From Chloracidobacterium sp. N (GTDB lineage: Bacteria > Acidobacteriota > Blastocatellia > Chloracidobacteriales > Chloracidobacteriaceae): DNA of 64,000 nt. A program made the position numbers and the translations under genes. The stretch spans positions 558,001-622,000 of the forward strand of contig NZ_CP072643.1 of the NCBI RefSeq assembly GCF_018304765.1, written 5' to 3'. Below, in pieces: positions 61,278 through 64,000 of the stretch. How positions within the stretch are numbered: the first letter of the stretch is position 1; each line of letters begins with the position of its first letter. The notes under the pieces are model-generated. The model saw nothing but the letters and a program-made list of their open reading frames with translations. It was not told where the DNA came from and searched no databases.

Positions 61278-64000
61278 ATGTGCAGGCGTTTCTTCAAACC
61301 GGGACTGGTTCTGCTGCTGTGTGGCATCACTTTTTTGACGTGCGTCATCTGGCCTGGGCAGGGATACGCCGCCCGTGTTGCGTCTGGGACATGGACTCCA
61401 GCCCTCTCGTCCTCCCCTGCCCATACCTTCGCCCCATCAACGGAGATCACCATTACCGGCTTTACACCCACCAGCGGCCCGGTAGGAACGGTGGTTTCCA
61501 TCAGTGGCACGGGTTTCCAGCCGGATGAAGGCGTGAGTACGGTAAACGTCGGCAATGCCGTGGATAACCCCGAGCCCGTTGTTGACCTGCAGGTATGCTT
61601 CAATGACGTTCCGGCTGCGTTTGAAGTGGTGAGTGACACGCAAATTCTGGCTACGGTTCCCAGTGGTGCCACCACCGGGCCGATCAAGGTGCAACGGGAT
61701 GATGAGGAATTTGCCGTAAGCAGTGTCCCCTTTGTCGTCACGACAGCTTCCGCGCCAACACCACCCATCATCAGCAACTTCACACCTCCGGCGGGCCCCG
61801 TCGGCACGGTGGTCAGTATCTTCGGCACAAACTTTGCCGATGTCCTGACTGTGCGCTTCAACGGCGTCGCGGCTACATTTTCTGTCTCCAACACGACACA
61901 AATCACGGCCACCGTGCCGGCCGGAGCCACTACGGGCCCGATTACCGTCACGACCACGGGTGGCACCGCCACGGCAACGCCCAACTTCATCGTCACCACG
62001 GGGCCGACGCCACCCATCATCAGCAACTTCACGCCTCCGTCCGGCCCCGTTGGCACGGTGGTCAACATCTTTGGCGCCAACTTTGCCAACGTCACGAACG
62101 TGCGCTTCAACGGCGTCAATGCCACGTTCACGGTCGCCAGCCCGACACAGATCACGGCGACCGTGCCGGCGGGCACCACCACCGGCCCGATTACCGTCAC
62201 GACCACCGGCGGCACGGCCACGGCAACGCCCAACTTCATCGTCACCACGGGGCCGACGCCACCCATCATCAGCAACTTCACGCCTCCGTCCGGCCCCGTT
62301 GGCACGGTGGTCAACATCTTTGGCGCCAACTTTGCCAACGTCACGAACGTGCGCTTCAACGGCGTCAATGCCACGTTCACGGTCGCCAGCCCGACACAGA
62401 TCACGGCGACCGTGCCGGCGGGCGCCACCACCGGCCCTATCAGCATCACCGGTCCCGGCGGCACCACCACCAGCAGCACGCCGTTCGTCGTCCTTGAAAC
62501 GCCTACTCTCACCGGCTTTGCACCCACCTCCGGGCCCGTGGGTACAATCGTGACCATCTCCGGTAGCGGTTTCGTTCAGGTGTCCGAGGTCCGCTTTGGC
62601 GGCGTTGCGGCAACCTTCACCGTCAACAGTCCCACGCAGATCACCGCCACCGTCCCGCCCGGCGCGGCCACTGGCCCCATCTCCATCGCGGCCGCCGGCG
62701 TCATTGCCACCAGCCGCGAACCCTTCGTCGTCCTTGAGGCGCCCACCCTCACCAGCTTTTCACCCGCGTCCGGTCCCGTCGGCACGTCCGTCACCATCAC
62801 CGGCACGAACTTCCTCAACGTCAGCAGCGTCACCTTTGGCGACCTGCCGGCGCCCTTCACCGTCACCAGCCCCACCCAACTCACCGCCACCGTCCCTGTC
62901 GGCGCCGTGACCGCCCCCATCCGCGTCATCACCCCGGCCGGCAGCGCCACCAGCGCCACCAGCTTCACCGTCGTCCCACGTGTGCCACCCCAGACCATCG
63001 GCGTCTGGCGTCCCACCCAGGGCTTTCTCCTGCGCCAGTCCAACACCGCCGGTCCGCCCGACATTGCCGTTCCCTTGGGTCAGCCCGGCGACCAGCCCGT
63101 GGTCGGCGACTGGGACGGCGACGGCAAAACCACCGTCGCGTTGTTCCGCGCCGGGCAGTTTCTTCTGCGCAACGAGAACGCCGTCGGTGCGCCCGTCACC
63201 ACCGTGGCCTTTGGGCAGGCGGGCGATATACCCGTGGCAGGCGACTGGACGGGCAAGGGCTTTGACAGTGTTGGGGTCTTCCGGCGCGGCGTCTTCCTGC
63301 TGCGCAACACCAACACCTCTGGTGCGCCCGACATCATCATCAACTACGGACTGCCGACCGACCTGCCCGTGGTCGGCGACTGGGACGGCGACGGGCGGAC
63401 GACCATTGGCGCGTTTCGTCCGTCCACGGGCTTTTTCTTCCTGCGCAACGACAACAGCTCCGGCAACGCCGACCTGAGTTTCTTCTACGGTCTGGCGAAC
63501 GACCTGCCGGTGGCCGGCGACTGGGACGGCGACGGGGTGACGACGGTGGGCATTTTCCGGGCGGGGACGTTTTTCCTGCGCAACACCAACACGGCGGGCT
63601 TTGCCGATGTGGCGGTAGGTTTTGGGCAGGCGGGGGATGTGCCGCTGGCCGGGCGCTGGAAGACGCCGCCCGTCATCCCGCCGGGCGATTTTCAGACCGG
63701 GAACTCGACCGTGGTCTGGCGCAACCAGACGACGGGCGAAAGCGCCATCTGGGTGATGCAGGGGACGAGCTTTGTGCGCAGCGAGGCGTTGCCGTTTGTA
63801 GAGGACTGCTGGGTTGTGGGCGGAGTGGCGGATTTCACCGGCGACGGGGCGACCGACCTGCTGTGGCGCAATCAGGACATCACCGGCTTTGACGCGGTGT
63901 GGAGCTTTGCCGGGCTGCGTCCGGTGGCGGCGCTTCCCGTCACGCCCGAACAGACCGACCGCAACTGGTTCATCAGTTGCACGGGGGACTTCAACCGGGA
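61278..64000 (+). CDS. Large exported IPT/TIG and FG-GAP repeat protein (5' part, cut at window edge)
   Basis: Open without stop from ATG 61278 to the window end (907 codons, incomplete). Residues ~1-37 form a signal peptide (basic MCRRFFKPG, then LVLLLCGITFLTCVIW). Residues ~55-560 contain about six IPT/TIG immunoglobulin-like repeats with the pattern FTP.SGPVGT.V.I.G..F, TQITATVP.GATTGPI; the first carries an insertion. From ~575 come five ~48-residue repeats with GDWDGDG and LLRN cores, then FG-GAP-like DFTGDGATDLLWRN. Such proteins are secreted or surface-attached and bind Ca2+ or glycans. The gene is 278 nt after the ABC1 kinase; that gap has a weak hairpin (61113-61135) and no gene. Confidence 0.88.
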   Translation, partial: MCRRFFKPGLVLLLCGITFLTCVIWPGQGYAARVASGTWTPALSSSPAHTFAPSTEITITGFTPTSGPVGTVVSISGTGFQPDEGVSTVNVGNAVDNPEPVVDLQVCFNDVPAAFEVVSDTQILATVPSGATTGPIKVQRDDEEFAVSSVPFVVTTASAPTPPIISNFTPPAGPVGTVVSIFGTNFADVLTVRFNGVAATFSVSNTTQITATVPAGATTGPITVTTTGGTATATPNFIVTTGPTPPIISNFTPPSGPVGTVVNIFGANFANVTNVRFNGVNATFTVASPTQITATVPAGTTTGPITVTTTGGTATATPNFIVTTGPTPPIISNFTPPSGPVGTVVNIFGANFANVTNVRFNGVNATFTVASPTQITATVPAGATTGPISITGPGGTTTSSTPFVVLETPTLTGFAPTSGPVGTIVTISGSGFVQVSEVRFGGVAATFTVNSPTQITATVPPGAATGPISIAAAGVIATSREPFVVLEAPTLTSFSPASGPVGTSVTITGTNFLNVSSVTFGDLPAPFTVTSPTQLTATVPVGAVTAPIRVITPAGSATSATSFTVVPRVPPQTIGVWRPTQGFLLRQSNTAGPPDIAVPLGQPGDQPVVGDWDGDGKTTVALFRAGQFLLRNENAVGAPVTTVAFGQAGDIPVAGDWTGKGFDSVGVFRRGVFLLRNTNTSGAPDIIINYGLPTDLPVVGDWDGDGRTTIGAFRPSTGFFFLRNDNSSGNADLSFFYGLANDLPVAGDWDGDGVTTVGIFRAGTFFLRNTNTAGFADVAVGFGQAGDVPLAGRWKTPPVIPPGDFQTGNSTVVWRNQTTGESAIWVMQGTSFVRSEALPFVEDCWVVGGVADFTGDGATDLLWRNQDITGFDAVWSFAGLRPVAALPVTPEQTDRNWFISCTGDFNR
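61981..62478 (+). repeat. Near-identical 249-nt tandem repeat inside the IPT region
   Basis: The segment beginning CCAACTTCATCGTCACCACG at 61981 recurs at 62230, a period of 249 nt (83 codons). Over roughly 200 nt the two copies differ at very few positions, far less than the flanking IPT copies near 61760 and 62505. This indicates a recent in-frame duplication. Confidence 0.85.

Noticed and set aside
61271-62557. 428-codon minus-strand frame with regular Val/Thr/Pro-rich repeats
   Set aside because: Mirror image of the IPT repeats, which make a coherent exported protein on the plus strand.

Overview
The window reads as chromosomal DNA from a high-GC phototrophic acidobacterium close to Chloracidobacterium thermophilum. 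The best organism marker is a clear BchU (C-20 methyltransferase of bacteriochlorophyll c synthesis) at 198-1268. Three hopanoid genes (hpnI, hpnG, hpnA), a Tes/Mss-type radical SAM lipid enzyme, two Oar-like TonB receptors and the futalosine-pathway gene mqnC fit this. The taxonomic call is an inference from gene content. I recognised no rRNA, tRNA, CRISPR array or insertion sequence.

Layout. 1-2107: a palindromic repeat, bchU, and a divergent 35-residue one-helix membrane peptide that ends in a strong hairpin terminator, followed by about 440 nt without a convincing gene. 2108-5593: a minus-strand operon prx-cysM-mec-cysO/moeZ for cysteine synthesis from a protein thiocarboxylate, with carrier, E1 enzyme and rhodanese fused in one chain. 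5784-14437: RNase Z, a 1228-residue unknown protein with a DUF4388/PATAN-like region, a GT39 glycosyltransferase, then hpnI and a divergent, probably leaderless hpnG. 14470-20638: an Oar-like receptor, an MNT nucleotidyltransferase, two divergent sugar-nucleotide epimerases and a GT2 enzyme. 20717-22422: an AT-richer island encoding an EcoRV-type restriction-modification pair. 22442-32236: a hybrid histidine kinase, truA, threonine dehydratase, coaE and nrdA-nrdB with an NrdR-like box.

32317-41947: trpF, a truncated propionyl-CoA-synthase-like fusion (ligase plus part of a crotonase, with no reductase), an orphan ABC-2 permease, acnA, a coiled-coil protein and mtnP. 41987-47670: a 2OG oxygenase, hpnA, a secreted protein and a second Oar-like receptor. 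47669-51084: four tightly coupled plus-strand genes, a pair of unknown paralogues followed by a pair of GT2 paralogues. 51139-60999: MscS channel, mqnC, a flavin disulfide reductase homologue, a Tes/Mss-like enzyme coupled to a methyltransferase, a second methyltransferase, clpS, a small Cys-rich membrane protein and an ABC1/UbiB kinase. 61278 to the right edge: the 5' part of a large exported protein with about six IPT/TIG repeats followed by FG-GAP-like GDWDGDG repeats.

The recurring themes are membrane and envelope chemistry (hopanoids, possible membrane-spanning lipids, polysaccharide), chlorosome pigment synthesis and sulfur transfer. The items most worth checking are the small peptide beside bchU, the CysO-MoeZ-rhodanese fusion with its JAMM protease, the truncated Pcs, the Tes/Mss pair, the EcoRV-like island and the four-gene glycosyltransferase block.
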